Assembly (NCBI GenBank): GCA_022402525.1
Contig: JAKRSB010000103.1
Location: forward strand, 83,304-147,303
From: Thermosynechococcaceae cyanobacterium MS004
GTDB lineage: Bacteria > Cyanobacteriota > Cyanobacteriia > Thermosynechococcales > Thermosynechococcaceae
Length of the DNA stretch: 64,000 nt
Reading direction: 5' to 3'
Under the pieces are notes generated by a model. It had not been told where the DNA came from. It ran no database searches and was given only the letters and a program-made list of their open reading frames with translations. Shown in pieces: positions 36,435 to 45,449 of the stretch. The translations under genes were made by a program, and so were the position numbers. How positions within the stretch are numbered: the first letter of the stretch is position 1; the number at the start of each line of letters is the position of its first letter.

Positions 36435-37010
36435 ATGACCCATACTGCACTTTTTGGCACCAGTGCCGACCCACCAACCCTTGGCCACCAATCCATCGTA
36501 GAGTGGCTAGCGCCTCAATTTGATCAGGTGGCCGTTTGGGCTTCAGATAATCCTTTTAAGGGGCAGCAAACCCCTTTTGTTCACCGTCAGGCCATGCTGG
36601 CGCTGATGATTGAGGAGATTACGCGCAAATTTTCGCAGGTTCAGTTCGCGCCACAGCTTGCCTACCCTAGAACCCTACATTCGGTACAGCGGGCACGGTC
36701 AGATTTCCAGGATTCGGTGCTGGTGCTGGTGGTGGGGTCAGATTTGGTCGATACTCTGCCGACGTGGTACCAGGCAAAGCAGCTTTTGCAGTGGGTGGAG
36801 TTGCTGATTGTTTCCAGACCCGGCACTCCTATTGAGACCACTAACCTGGCGGCACTCAAAGCTTTAGGAGCGCGCTTTACCTTAGCCAATTTTGTAGGGC
36901 CAGATACTTCTTCAACGGCTTATCGTGAGGGAGCAGAGCAGGTCTCGGTTATTCCGGCGATCGCCACCTATATTCAGCAGAACGGCCTTTATTCAGAAAA
37001 ATCTCGCTAA
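36435..37010 (+). CDS. nadD: Nicotinate-nucleotide adenylyltransferase
   Basis: NadD makes deamido-NAD from nicotinate mononucleotide and ATP. The 191-residue protein has the nucleotidyltransferase start TALFGTSADPPTLGHQSIVE with the HxGH-like TLGH motif, the WASDNPFKGQQTPFVHRQAM segment and the late SSTAYREG motif (the ISST equivalent). The length is normal. The start lies immediately after a tandem repeat array. Confidence 0.9.
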   Translation: MTHTALFGTSADPPTLGHQSIVEWLAPQFDQVAVWASDNPFKGQQTPFVHRQAMLALMIEEITRKFSQVQFAPQLAYPRTLHSVQRARSDFQDSVLVLVVGSDLVDTLPTWYQAKQLLQWVELLIVSRPGTPIETTNLAALKALGARFTLANFVGPDTSSTAYREGAEQVSVIPAIATYIQQNGLYSEKSR

Positions 37011-37042
37011 GTTCGGCATGCTAGAAAGGTAGCGCGCCGAAC

Positions 37043-37942
37043 TTAGCCCCCCATGGGCACATCCAAAATTTCAAAATAAATGACCTCTGGATGGTTGGGC
37101 TGGCGCATCTCTCCTAGGCCAATCCAGCCTTTGTTTTGGAGAATATATTCCTCGCGCTGAATAAAGGCATGGGTATCGTCAGGAGCTAAAATGAACGTCC
37201 CGTTGGTGCTTTGATCCTTCAGAATAAATTTACCTTTACGCACCAGAATTTGGGCATGTTGCCGAGAGGTATAGTCATCGGAGACCATGAGATCGTTTTC
37301 GACATTGCGGCCAATGGTAAAGCCGCTCTGGTCCAGAGAGAGCTGAAGAATTTGCTCGCGATACTGAAGCTGAAGGGAAATGGTGAAGGGTACGGTCTTG
37401 GAATCCAGGTAGGTACGAGCGGTCGTTAGCTCGCGGCGCTCCCAAATGATCTGGTAGACGCTCATGCGATTTGTTTTGCCAGGGCTAGGGATTTTGTCTA
37501 GCATCCGGGTTTGGGACTGAAGCTGCGGCGTCAGAATTTTGACCGTACTCTGGCTGGTAATGATTTGGCCGGACTGGGCAAAGGCAACCATCCGAGCTGC
37601 GGCGTTCACTGTGCTGCCAAAAATATCGTCGTTTTCGTAAATCACAGGCCCAAAATTTAACCCAATCCTCAGTCCAACCTGAAGTCTATGGGTGGCAGCA
37701 TACTGGGTCATGCTTTCCTGCATCTGAAAGGCCGCACGCACAGTGTCATTGGCGTCCGGAAAAATTGCCATGATTTCATCGCCAATAATTTTGACGACCT
37801 GGCCTTGGTGCTGGTTGGTAATTTCTGTGAGGCGCGTGAGGCAGGTTTCAATGATGGCCTTTGCGGCTTCATCTCCCAAAATTTCGTAGAGACGAGAACT
37901 GCGGCTGATATCGGCAAACAGAACGGTTTGAAGCAAGCTCAT
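37043..37942 (-). CDS. Class III adenylate/guanylate cyclase fused to an FHA domain
   Basis: The 299-residue protein has a catalytic cyclase domain (about 5-165): LFADISRSSRLYEILGDEAA with the first metal Asp, KIIGDEIMAIFPDANDTVRA with the second, and FGSTVNAAARMVAFAQSGQI. A C-terminal FHA domain (about 200-290) has IGRNVENDLMVSDDYTSRQH and DQSTNGTFILAPDD. It probably makes cAMP or cGMP under control of a phosphothreonine partner. No membrane span is present, so it is cytoplasmic. Nucleotide specificity was not judged. Confidence 0.9.
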   Translation of the reverse strand: MSLLQTVLFADISRSSRLYEILGDEAAKAIIETCLTRLTEITNQHQGQVVKIIGDEIMAIFPDANDTVRAAFQMQESMTQYAATHRLQVGLRIGLNFGPVIYENDDIFGSTVNAAARMVAFAQSGQIITSQSTVKILTPQLQSQTRMLDKIPSPGKTNRMSVYQIIWERRELTTARTYLDSKTVPFTISLQLQYREQILQLSLDQSGFTIGRNVENDLMVSDDYTSRQHAQILVRKGKFILKDQSTNGTFILAPDDTHAFIQREEYILQNKGWIGLGEMRQPNHPEVIYFEILDVPMGG

Positions 37943-38181
37943 AGCCAGAGACTAAATCCAGGGACTAAATCTAGCGAACTGGCCGATATTTGGCATAAGT
38001 TTTTTTTTGCATGGGATTTTTCCCGTGATTCAGGCAAATAACAGACCCCTATCTTACGCGACACCATACCCTGTTGTCTTGCGTTTTTAGCGCTCTCTAC
38101 GGTAGGTGCTGTTTTGGATGGCTCGATCTCTAGTGCTTAGGCTCTAGTGTAGGCTTCTAGGGCTTAGGAATGGCTGAACCT

Positions 38182-39525
38182 CTAAGATGCAGCGGTAATG
38201 CCTTGAAAAACTGCCCCAAGGATGGCGAGAGCTTCATCGACTTCTGGGGCGCTGACAATTAGGGGCGGCACAAAGCGCACAACTGCAGGGCCAGCGGGAA
38301 CGAGCAGCAGTCCTTTATCCATGGCGGCTTTGACAATATCAATGGAAGAGACAGGGCTATTCTCCTGAAGCTGGAGGCCATTAATAAGACCCCAGCCCCG
38401 CACCTCGCTGATTAGATTGGGGTGAGCTTGGGCGATCGCCCCCAGGCCTGACCTCAACTGCTGCCCTCGGCTCTGGACGTTTTGGAGCAGATTTTCGGTT
38501 TCGAGGGTATGGCAAACTGCTAGGGCAGCAGCACAGGCAAAGGGGTTGCCGCCAAAGGTGCTGGCGTGATCGCCGGGCTGAAAGACGTTACAGCTTGCCT
38601 TGCAGAGCAGCGCACCGATGGGGATGCCGCCAGCCAAGGCTTTAGCGGAGGTAAAAATATCGGGTTCGATGCCGAGGTTCTCGTAGCCCCAGAGCTTCCC
38701 GCTGCGGCCAATGCCGACCTGAACTTCATCTAAAATCAGCAAAATGCCTTTTTCGTCGCAAAGCTGCCGCACGCGCTGAAAGTAGGCCACTTCTCCTGGT
38801 CGCACGCCGCCTTCCCCCTGAAGGGGCTCTAGCATAATGGCAGCGACCTGCCGCCCTGAACCTTGCTGCTCTGAACCCTGCTGTTCTGAACCTTGCCGCT
38901 CAGCCCCATCGGAGCCGTCAAGCTGAGCGATCGCGGCCTCCAGAGCAGCAATGTCGTTGTAGGGGACGTAGTGAAACCCAGGGACTAGGGGGCTAAAGTT
39001 TTTCTGGTACTTGGGCTGGCCGGTTGCCGTAACGGTGGCCAGGGTCCGTCCGTGGAAGCTGGCGTTGGCGGTAATAATGACGGGGTTTGCAATATTCAGA
39101 ACCGTATGGGCGTACTTGCGCGCTAGTTTAATGGCACCTTCGTTGGCCTCTGCGCCAGAGTTACAGAAAAAGGCAAAATCTGCGCAGGAGTTTTGGGTGA
39201 GCCACTGGGCCAGCTCGCCCTGCTGGGGGATGTAGTAGAGGTTGGAGACATGATGCAGGGTCTGGATTTGCTGCGTAACCGCATCCACGAGGGCGGGGTG
39301 GGCATGTCCTAGGGTGCAGGTGGCGATGCCCGCCACAAAGTCAAGGTAGCTTTGGCCATTGGTGTCCCACAGACGACAGCCTTCTCCCCGCGCGATCGCT
39401 AGGGGGAATCGACCATAGGTCGGCATCACGCAGCGGTCAAAGTCCGCAGTATCAAAGCTCGAAACATCTGGTGATGATGTACTGGAGTCTAGGGGCGTGA
39501 TGGGCGATAGGGTTTCAAGGCTCAC
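38182..39525 (-). CDS. argD: Acetylornithine aminotransferase
   Basis: ArgD transfers the amino group to N-acetylglutamate semialdehyde in arginine synthesis. The 447-residue class-III aminotransferase shows the PLP lysine in TSAKALAGGIPIGALL, the FFCNSGAEANEGAIKLARKY and LILDEVQVGIGRSG motifs and the late STFGGNPFACAAAL. Between strands near residue 210 it has a Gln/Gly/Ser insertion, ERQGSEQQGSEQQGSGRQ, coded by a DNA tandem repeat. The start is a GTG at 39525. Confidence 0.93.
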   Translation of the reverse strand: MSLETLSPITPLDSSTSSPDVSSFDTADFDRCVMPTYGRFPLAIARGEGCRLWDTNGQSYLDFVAGIATCTLGHAHPALVDAVTQQIQTLHHVSNLYYIPQQGELAQWLTQNSCADFAFFCNSGAEANEGAIKLARKYAHTVLNIANPVIITANASFHGRTLATVTATGQPKYQKNFSPLVPGFHYVPYNDIAALEAAIAQLDGSDGAERQGSEQQGSEQQGSGRQVAAIMLEPLQGEGGVRPGEVAYFQRVRQLCDEKGILLILDEVQVGIGRSGKLWGYENLGIEPDIFTSAKALAGGIPIGALLCKASCNVFQPGDHASTFGGNPFACAAALAVCHTLETENLLQNVQSRGQQLRSGLGAIAQAHPNLISEVRGWGLINGLQLQENSPVSSIDIVKAAMDKGLLLVPAGPAVVRFVPPLIVSAPEVDEALAILGAVFQGITAAS

Positions 39526-39851
39526 GGCATTTTCCTCATTAACGCAGGGGAGCTACAGATTTTGTAGCTGTTTGGAAAGTCTTTTGGATTTTAGAAGCTA
39601 ACAACTTTGAGGCTTATTATGGGCCGAAGCTAAAACCGAAGTTGTTAAATGCACGACTGGATAGGCATAACTTGATATACACCGCTTAATACGCACCACT
39701 TGATATGCGCCATTTGATAGGTACCGCTTGATATGCACAATGCGTAAAGCTCCATTTTAGGGACAAACCCCATTGATTGTCGGGCACTGATTGTCGGCCA
39801 CTGATTTACTGGAAGCGCTGACCAGTCTTGCTGCAGGACAGCAGCATCCTG
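39526..39851. repeat. Spacer with CTTGATATGCACC- and TGATTGTCGGGCAC-type repeats
   Basis: About five degenerate copies of a 14-15-base unit (CTTGATATGCACCG-like) occupy 39668-39740, and a TGATTGTCGG(G/C)CAC unit is repeated at 39775-39806. No gene was recognised in this 326-base gap. Confidence 0.7.
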
Positions 39852-40676
39852 CTAGACCTGCAGCACTTCGATGACCATTCCCTTGGGAAGTGCACTGGGG
39901 CTAAGGCTGAGGGTTGTTTTGCCACGACGCACTGGGGTTCCGCTCATCACGGCCAAAAAATCATCCACAGTCTGTAAGCTACAGCTATTGGGATCGGCGG
40001 CTCCGGTGCGGTAGTAGGTGGGAATCACGAGCTTGGGCTGGAGTGTGGCTATCGCAGCTTTGGCTTCTTCTGGGGTGTAGGTTTCTGCAGTGCCCCCAAC
40101 GGGAATAAACAGGATGTCCGGGGTGCCCATCAAAATCTTTTGCTCTAGGCTAATGGGCGAGGCAATGCCTCCCATATGCACCAGGTTTAGTCCACCCTGT
40201 TTCCACTTCCACACCACATTGGTGCCAAACCGAAACCCATTCTGGCGATCGTGTAGCGTCCGAATGCCCTGAAACTGGAGCCCATTGGTTTGGTATGGCC
40301 CTGGCTCAAACAATAGCTTGGGCTTACCGGGGAGTCCTTCCACTGCGCCTACGTCCAGCTTGCGGCTGCTGATCAGCACTAAGTCCGTGGCGACCCTGGG
40401 TGCTGCATGCTTAGCCGTGCAGCCTGCGGGGCGAAACGGATTGACCAAAACCCGCACGCCACTGCCGCGAATCAGAAAACAGGTGTGTCCTAAAAATTGA
40501 ATGGTTAATGGCTCAGCAGCATTTGCCCCAGAGGTGCGCCAGTGCGTGGCTAGCCCCGTTCCAAGGCTGGCAATTAGCCCGCCCTGCATGTAGCGAAGAA
40601 ACTGGCGTCGCTGCATCGTCACGGTTTGGTTCATTCCCTGTTTAACTCCTGGTTTAACTTCTGTCCGATAGGCCAT
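39852..40676 (-). CDS. Tat-exported metallo-beta-lactamase-fold (UlaG-like) protein
   Basis: The 274-residue protein has a twin-arginine signal (MQRRQFLRYMQGGLIASLGT) and a beta-lactamase-superfamily fold like UlaG/YtnP-type hydrolases (TIQFLGHTCFLIRGSGVRVL, HMGGIAS, FIPVGG). It is probably folded before export to the periplasm or lumen. Only some of the metal-ligand histidines of the superfamily are evident (the usual HxHxDH motif is not seen), so catalytic activity is uncertain. It lies six bases after the DUF4336 gene on the same strand, so the two form an operon. Confidence 0.85.
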   Translation of the reverse strand: MAYRTEVKPGVKQGMNQTVTMQRRQFLRYMQGGLIASLGTGLATHWRTSGANAAEPLTIQFLGHTCFLIRGSGVRVLVNPFRPAGCTAKHAAPRVATDLVLISSRKLDVGAVEGLPGKPKLLFEPGPYQTNGLQFQGIRTLHDRQNGFRFGTNVVWKWKQGGLNLVHMGGIASPISLEQKILMGTPDILFIPVGGTAETYTPEEAKAAIATLQPKLVIPTYYRTGAADPNSCSLQTVDDFLAVMSGTPVRRGKTTLSLSPSALPKGMVIEVLQV

Positions 40677-40682
40677 AACACA

Positions 40683-41924
40683 TTACTCCTGGTTGTGAGG
40701 CGGAAGCAAGATCCTCCACTGCTGTAGCGTTTGCTCTAAAAGATTTAAGAGCTGGTAGTCTTGTTTGCTGGGTGCGGTGCTGGGCGCGTTACTGGGTTGA
40801 CTCTCCAATGGATCAACTTGAGGGCTGTGGGTCTCTTGCAAGAATCGATGCAAAAAGTGAAAAGCGTCGAGAAACTGCTGGGGCGTTGCGTCTGCGATCG
40901 CAAAGTGGCAGGGCACAATGCGCTCAAAATTCCAGCTTGCAACCAAATTGGCCCAGGCTAGGGTTTGCTGGGGGGCACGATTTAAGATCAGGCGCTCCAA
41001 AATTGGGGCGACAAACCATTCTCCCTTGCGCTGCACTGCCTCAAAGGATTTTTCCCAGCCTGCTTTCCACTGGAAGGGAAAGAGTCCAAAGTAAGCTCTG
41101 CGCGATCGCTCTGGTGCATGACGGGCTTCTTGGAGCGTTTGTTTCAGGGCTGCAACCTCTAGTGCGCTAGGGGCAAAGAAAAAGGTGAATAGCACAACGC
41201 GCTGCCACCCTTTTTGCCGTGCCGCAGGGGTGTCTTGAAGGGGCTCAAGGGCGCTGTCTTTGGCGTGAAATAAGAGGGGGTAGGGGTCAAGCTGTACTAC
41301 CGCTGGCGGTGTGGCGGGCACCGAGACTAGGGCATCTGTCAGCAGGAGCGTACGCGATCGCCGATGGAAAAACGCTGCCTCTTCAAAATGGCCTAGCCCT
41401 AGGTTAATGGGGCCCAGCAGGGCGTAGTCAAATTCATCGGCAAAGGGTGCTTGACTGCAGTCCGTTGGTAGCCGCTGGGTTCTGCCGACGGGCAACCCCA
41501 ACCAGCTCAGGGGAAGATTGAGCGGAAAGCTCCACTGACTAGGGGCAACAAAGACCTGGGCGCGGGGAAAGCGGCGGGCAAATGGCCCGACAAACACCTT
41601 ATGCTCTAGACCAGAGACTGTCGGCAAAATAATATACTTAACTGCTCCGTGTTGGGCCTCTAGATCTGCCATGAGGCGTAGGCATTCAGGGGTGGGTGCA
41701 ACGGGAGCATAAACCAAGAGCCCCCCCGCATCTAGCTTCACCACGGTCATGCGAATGGGCGTTACCACGTAAAGCACCCCCTGAATCTGGTCGAAAGTCC
41801 AGAGGGTGTCTTTCACTACTTCTGTCCGGAGGGTGCGCCGCTGACCGTAGGGATACAGGGGGAAGATGGGCCAGAGCGGCCATGACCAGTCTTTCGGGTG
41901 GGGGCTGACAGGATGGGGCGTCAA
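40683..41924 (-). CDS. DUF4336 protein (metallo-beta-lactamase-related)
   Basis: The 413-residue protein matches cyanobacterial DUF4336: DWSWPLWPIFPLYPYGQRRT, TEVVKDTLWTFDQIQGVLYV and TPIRMTVVKLDAGGLLVYAP. DUF4336 is related to metallo-beta-lactamase folds, but no complete metal site is obvious. The start is a TTG at 41924, supported by an AGGAG site at eight bases; no ATG lies before the conserved N-terminus. It precedes the Tat-exported protein in one operon. Function unknown. Confidence 0.8.
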   Translation of the reverse strand: MTPHPVSPHPKDWSWPLWPIFPLYPYGQRRTLRTEVVKDTLWTFDQIQGVLYVVTPIRMTVVKLDAGGLLVYAPVAPTPECLRLMADLEAQHGAVKYIILPTVSGLEHKVFVGPFARRFPRAQVFVAPSQWSFPLNLPLSWLGLPVGRTQRLPTDCSQAPFADEFDYALLGPINLGLGHFEEAAFFHRRSRTLLLTDALVSVPATPPAVVQLDPYPLLFHAKDSALEPLQDTPAARQKGWQRVVLFTFFFAPSALEVAALKQTLQEARHAPERSRRAYFGLFPFQWKAGWEKSFEAVQRKGEWFVAPILERLILNRAPQQTLAWANLVASWNFERIVPCHFAIADATPQQFLDAFHFLHRFLQETHSPQVDPLESQPSNAPSTAPSKQDYQLLNLLEQTLQQWRILLPPHNQE

Positions 41925-42297
41925 GGTCTGCTCTCCTGCCCACTTTCAAAATGCTGGGTAATAATAAAAAACATGAAGTGACCCATCCTGACTGGCTCTG
42001 GTGGATGAAATACTTCAGCTATTATGCCGTCTGAATCATCCTGTGATTCGTGGTGCCGTATATAGACCTGTATTTTTAGGCTTCTACTTGCGCCGATAAA
42101 CTTACTAACCAGCTAAGTTTCTGGATGGGTAATGGCATGGCCAATGGGATGGCTAACGGGATAGTTCATATATCCTTGCCCTTGAAATCCTTGGTCTTAA
42201 AATCCTTGTCTTTAGAAATTCTCGTCCTTGAAAATCTTTTCTTTAAAGATCTTTTATAGAATGCATCTAGACCTGACCTCTCAAACATTACAACACC
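41925..42297 (+). promoter_or_regulatory. Upstream region of devBCA
   Basis: This 373-base spacer contains a GGGTAATGGCATGGC/GGGATGGCTAACGGGAT set near 42126-42165 and a degenerate CCTTGAAATCCTTG(G/T)-type set near 42175-42255. The devB promoter must lie here. No gene was recognised. Confidence 0.4.
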
Positions 42298-43491
42298 GTG
42301 GGTGAAAAAACGCTGCTATCCCCGACAGGGAAATGGATGATTGGCGGCGCGATCGCCTTGACTTTGGGCATTGCAGCCCTAGGCATTGCCCAGCTCAATA
42401 GGCGCACAGCCCCGTCACCGACTTCTGAACCGTCACTCCAGCCCCAGGCCAATAACGTGACGGCTAATGTCACGGCCTTAGGACGGATTGAGCCTGCTGG
42501 AGAAGTCGTCAAGGTGGGAGGCCCTTCTGGAGAGCGCATTGCAAAGCTATTGGTGCAGGAAGGCCAGCTTGTGGCGGCGGGACAGCCCATTGTAGTGCTA
42601 GAAAGCTATGGGGAACGCCTTGCGGATCTGGAAGTGGCGCAAAGTCGATTTCAGGATGGATTAGCCCAGCTCAATCGGGAGCAGCAGTTCGGCAGCGCTC
42701 AGGTGTCAGAGACCCAAACCCGGCGATCGCAGGCGGACGAGCCAAAGCTCCGAGAACTGGCAGCTCAGCAGGCGACCTTGGCACGACTGACCAGTGAGCT
42801 ACAGTTTGCCAAAAATGATTTAGAGCGCTACCAAGGTCTAGAGCGCGATGGCGCGGTGTCTAAGCGAGAGCTTGATAGTCGTCGATTGGCCTACCAAACG
42901 AAGCTGCAGGAGGTTGGGGAAGCCCAGGCGCAGCTTGCCAAAATTAACGAAGAGCGAAACACCGGCCTGAGGAATGTGGATGCCCAAGTCCAGAGCGTCC
43001 AGGCAAATACTGCGCGATCGCAGGCGCAAATCCAAATTGCAACCGCCCGCAGCAACCTGACCCTCGCCAAAGCTCGTCTAGAGCGCACCATCATTCGAGC
43101 GCCAAGGCCAGGAAAAATTCTAAAGGTTTTGCTCCAAGAAGGGGAATCCCTAGAGGTGAGTGCGGGGGGTAGCGCTGGCGGGCAGGGCATTGTCGAGCTG
43201 GGCAACACCAACCAGATGGACGTTGTGGCTGAAGTCTACGAAACCGATGTGGGGCGGGTCAAGGTTGGGCAAACCGCCACGATTACAAGCGCTGCCTTTC
43301 CTGGCAAAATTACGGGTAAAGTTTCGCGCATTGGCCTCCAGATTGGCAAGAATGACGTGATCAGCACTGATCCCGCCGCCAATACGGATGTGCGCGTGGT
43401 GGAAGTGCGCATTCGGCTTCAAAACAGCCAACCCGTGGCTGATTTAACCAATCTACAGGTTGCCGTTGTCATTGAGAGCGCCACGCCATGA
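42298..43491 (+). CDS. devB: DevB-type membrane-fusion protein of an ABC exporter
   Basis: The 397-residue HlyD-family adaptor has one N-terminal membrane span (about 13-32), two biotinyl-lipoyl halves (IEPAGEVVKVGGPSG, APRPGKILKVLLQEGESLEV), a long coiled coil between them and a beta-barrel region near 300-390. DevB-type adaptors bridge the inner-membrane exporter to TolC. In heterocyst formers DevBCA exports glycolipids; here the substrate is unknown because the strain is probably non-heterocystous. The start is a GTG at 42298. The stop overlaps the devC start (ATGA). Confidence 0.9.
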   Translation: MGEKTLLSPTGKWMIGGAIALTLGIAALGIAQLNRRTAPSPTSEPSLQPQANNVTANVTALGRIEPAGEVVKVGGPSGERIAKLLVQEGQLVAAGQPIVVLESYGERLADLEVAQSRFQDGLAQLNREQQFGSAQVSETQTRRSQADEPKLRELAAQQATLARLTSELQFAKNDLERYQGLERDGAVSKRELDSRRLAYQTKLQEVGEAQAQLAKINEERNTGLRNVDAQVQSVQANTARSQAQIQIATARSNLTLAKARLERTIIRAPRPGKILKVLLQEGESLEVSAGGSAGGQGIVELGNTNQMDVVAEVYETDVGRVKVGQTATITSAAFPGKITGKVSRIGLQIGKNDVISTDPAANTDVRVVEVRIRLQNSQPVADLTNLQVAVVIESATP

Positions 43492-44642
43492 TCTTTGCCA
43501 TTCCCCTGGCTTGGCTGCAGCTTATCCGCGAACGTATGCGCTTGACGGTGGCGCTGATTGGCATTTCCTTTGCCGTCATTTTAATCATGATCCAACTGGG
43601 GTTTCGGGATGCGCTGTTTGATGCGTCCATTACGATGCATATCAACCTCAATACGGACATTGTGCTGATCAACCCCCAGTCCACCTCGCTGATTGCCATG
43701 AAGCAGTTTGCGCGGCGGCGGCTGTATCAAACCCTGGGGGTGCCTGGGGTTGAGTCCGTAACGCCGATGTCTATTGACTTTGCCATCTGGCGCAATCCAG
43801 AAAATCGCAAAACGCGACAGCTGATGGTGATTGCCTATCCCCCGGATGCAGAGGTCTTTAATATTCCTGCGATTAGCGCAGTCCAAGGGGAAATTAAAAA
43901 AGCAGATGTGGTGCTGTTTGATGAGGCGGGAAGGCCTGAATTTGGCCCGATTCCCCAGTGGTTTCGGGCAGGAAAGACCGTGTCCACAGAAGTCTCTGGG
44001 CGCAAGATTACGGTGGGCGGCATTTTTAGGCTAGGGGCTTCTTTTGGGGCGGACGGTAATATGATTACCAGCGATACCAATCTGATTCGGCTCAACCCTC
44101 AGCGATCGCAGGGGCTGATTGATGTGGGGTTGATTAAAGTCCAGCCCGGTGCGGATATCAAGACGGTGTATGACCGCATCCGAAAAGAGCTGCCAGATGA
44201 TGTGCAGGTATTGACAAAGCAGGGCTTTGCAGACTTTGAGCAGTCTTACTGGCAGAGCAGTACGGCGATCGGATTTATCTTTTCCCTCGGCTCTGCCATG
44301 GGCTTTATTGTGGGCATTGTGATTGTGTATCAAATCCTCTACACCGATGTGTCCGATCACTTGGCAGAATATGCCACCCTAAAGGCAATGGGCTACCGCA
44401 GCTACTTTTTGATTTCGGTGGTGCTGCAAGAGGCGCTTATTTTGTCGGTGCTGGGCTACCTGCCGGGTTTTTTCTTGAGTATTGGTCTTTATTCCCTTAT
44501 CAAAAATGCCACATCCCTTCCCATCGGCATGTCCACTGATCGGGGAATCACCGTCTTTATTCTGACGGTAGTGATGTGTGTGGTGTCTGGGGCGATCGCC
44601 ATGCGCAAAGTCCAGGCGGCTGACCCTGCGGATATTTTTTAG
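43488..44642 (+). CDS. devC: DevC-type ABC exporter permease (FtsX/MacB family)
   Basis: The 384-residue permease has an N-terminal membrane span, a large periplasmic domain (about 45-255) and three C-terminal spans (LGSAMGFIVGIVIVYQILY, SVVLQEALILSVLGYLPGF, FILTVVMCVVSGAIAMRKVQ). This four-span layout is that of mechanotransmission exporters of the MacB/DevC type. It overlaps devB by four bases, so translation is coupled, and precedes the ATPase. Confidence 0.9.
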   Translation: MIFAIPLAWLQLIRERMRLTVALIGISFAVILIMIQLGFRDALFDASITMHINLNTDIVLINPQSTSLIAMKQFARRRLYQTLGVPGVESVTPMSIDFAIWRNPENRKTRQLMVIAYPPDAEVFNIPAISAVQGEIKKADVVLFDEAGRPEFGPIPQWFRAGKTVSTEVSGRKITVGGIFRLGASFGADGNMITSDTNLIRLNPQRSQGLIDVGLIKVQPGADIKTVYDRIRKELPDDVQVLTKQGFADFEQSYWQSSTAIGFIFSLGSAMGFIVGIVIVYQILYTDVSDHLAEYATLKAMGYRSYFLISVVLQEALILSVLGYLPGFFLSIGLYSLIKNATSLPIGMSTDRGITVFILTVVMCVVSGAIAMRKVQAADPADIF

Positions 44643-44738
44643 ATTTCAGGCATTTAAACTTCCAAAAGCTGTCAACAGTTTTAAAAAGCGGCCAAAAGCT
44701 GCCAACAGTCTCCAAGACCACCTTTAGCGCAAAAGCGT

Positions 44739-45437
44739 ATGTCTCCTGAACCGGTTATTGCCATTGATCGCGTTAATCACTATTACGGCAAAGGGCACCT
44801 CCGCAAGCAAATTTTATTTGAGGTCACGGCCAATATTTATCCTGGCGAAATTGTGTTTATGACTGGCCCCTCTGGCTCTGGCAAAACAACACTGCTGACC
44901 CTGATTGGAGCTTTGCGATCAACCCAAGAGGGCAGCCTACAGGTTTTGGGAAGAGAGCTGCGCAATGCCCCCTCCCGTGAACTGGTCAAGGTGCGTCGAG
45001 ATGTGGGCTATATCTTCCAGGCGCACAACTTACTGCACTCTCTGACTGCCCGCCAAAATGTCCAGATGGCTTTAGACCTTCATCCAGAAATTCCTAGTGC
45101 GGTAGTGTACGAGCGCTCCTGCGAGGTGCTGAAGAATGTGGGATTAGGCGACCACATTCATCAATATCCCCATAATTTATCGGGCGGTCAAAAGCAGCGG
45201 GTGGCGATCGCCCGTGCCCTGGTGAGTCAGCCTAAAATTGTCCTGGCCGATGAGCCCACGGCGGCTCTCGATAAACAGTCCGGGCGGGATGTGGTGGAAA
45301 TTATGCAGCGTTTGGCAAAACAGCAGGGCTGTACGATCCTCATCGTGACCCACGATAACCGCATTCTGGATGTGGCCGATCGCGTTATCAATATGGAAGA
45401 TGGACATTTGACTGCCTTAGATGCAGTGCCTGCCTAA
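44739..45437 (+). CDS. devA: DevA-type ABC exporter ATPase
   Basis: The 232-residue ATPase has Walker A TGPSGSGKTTLLTLIG, the signature LSGGQKQRVAIARAL, Walker B IVLADEPTAALD and the H-loop VTHDNRILDVADRVIN. It energises the DevBC exporter. The 96-base spacer to devC contains a duplicated CCAAAAGCTG(T/C)CAACAGT unit but no terminator. It converges with the glycosyltransferase gene 13 bases later. Confidence 0.92.
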   Translation: MSPEPVIAIDRVNHYYGKGHLRKQILFEVTANIYPGEIVFMTGPSGSGKTTLLTLIGALRSTQEGSLQVLGRELRNAPSRELVKVRRDVGYIFQAHNLLHSLTARQNVQMALDLHPEIPSAVVYERSCEVLKNVGLGDHIHQYPHNLSGGQKQRVAIARALVSQPKIVLADEPTAALDKQSGRDVVEIMQRLAKQQGCTILIVTHDNRILDVADRVINMEDGHLTALDAVPA

Positions 45438-45449
45438 GCTTTTTCGACA

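Noticed and set aside
42298..45437. Heterocyst glycolipid export as the role of devBCA
   Set aside because: No heterocyst or glycolipid synthase gene is visible; the family name is used for similarity only.
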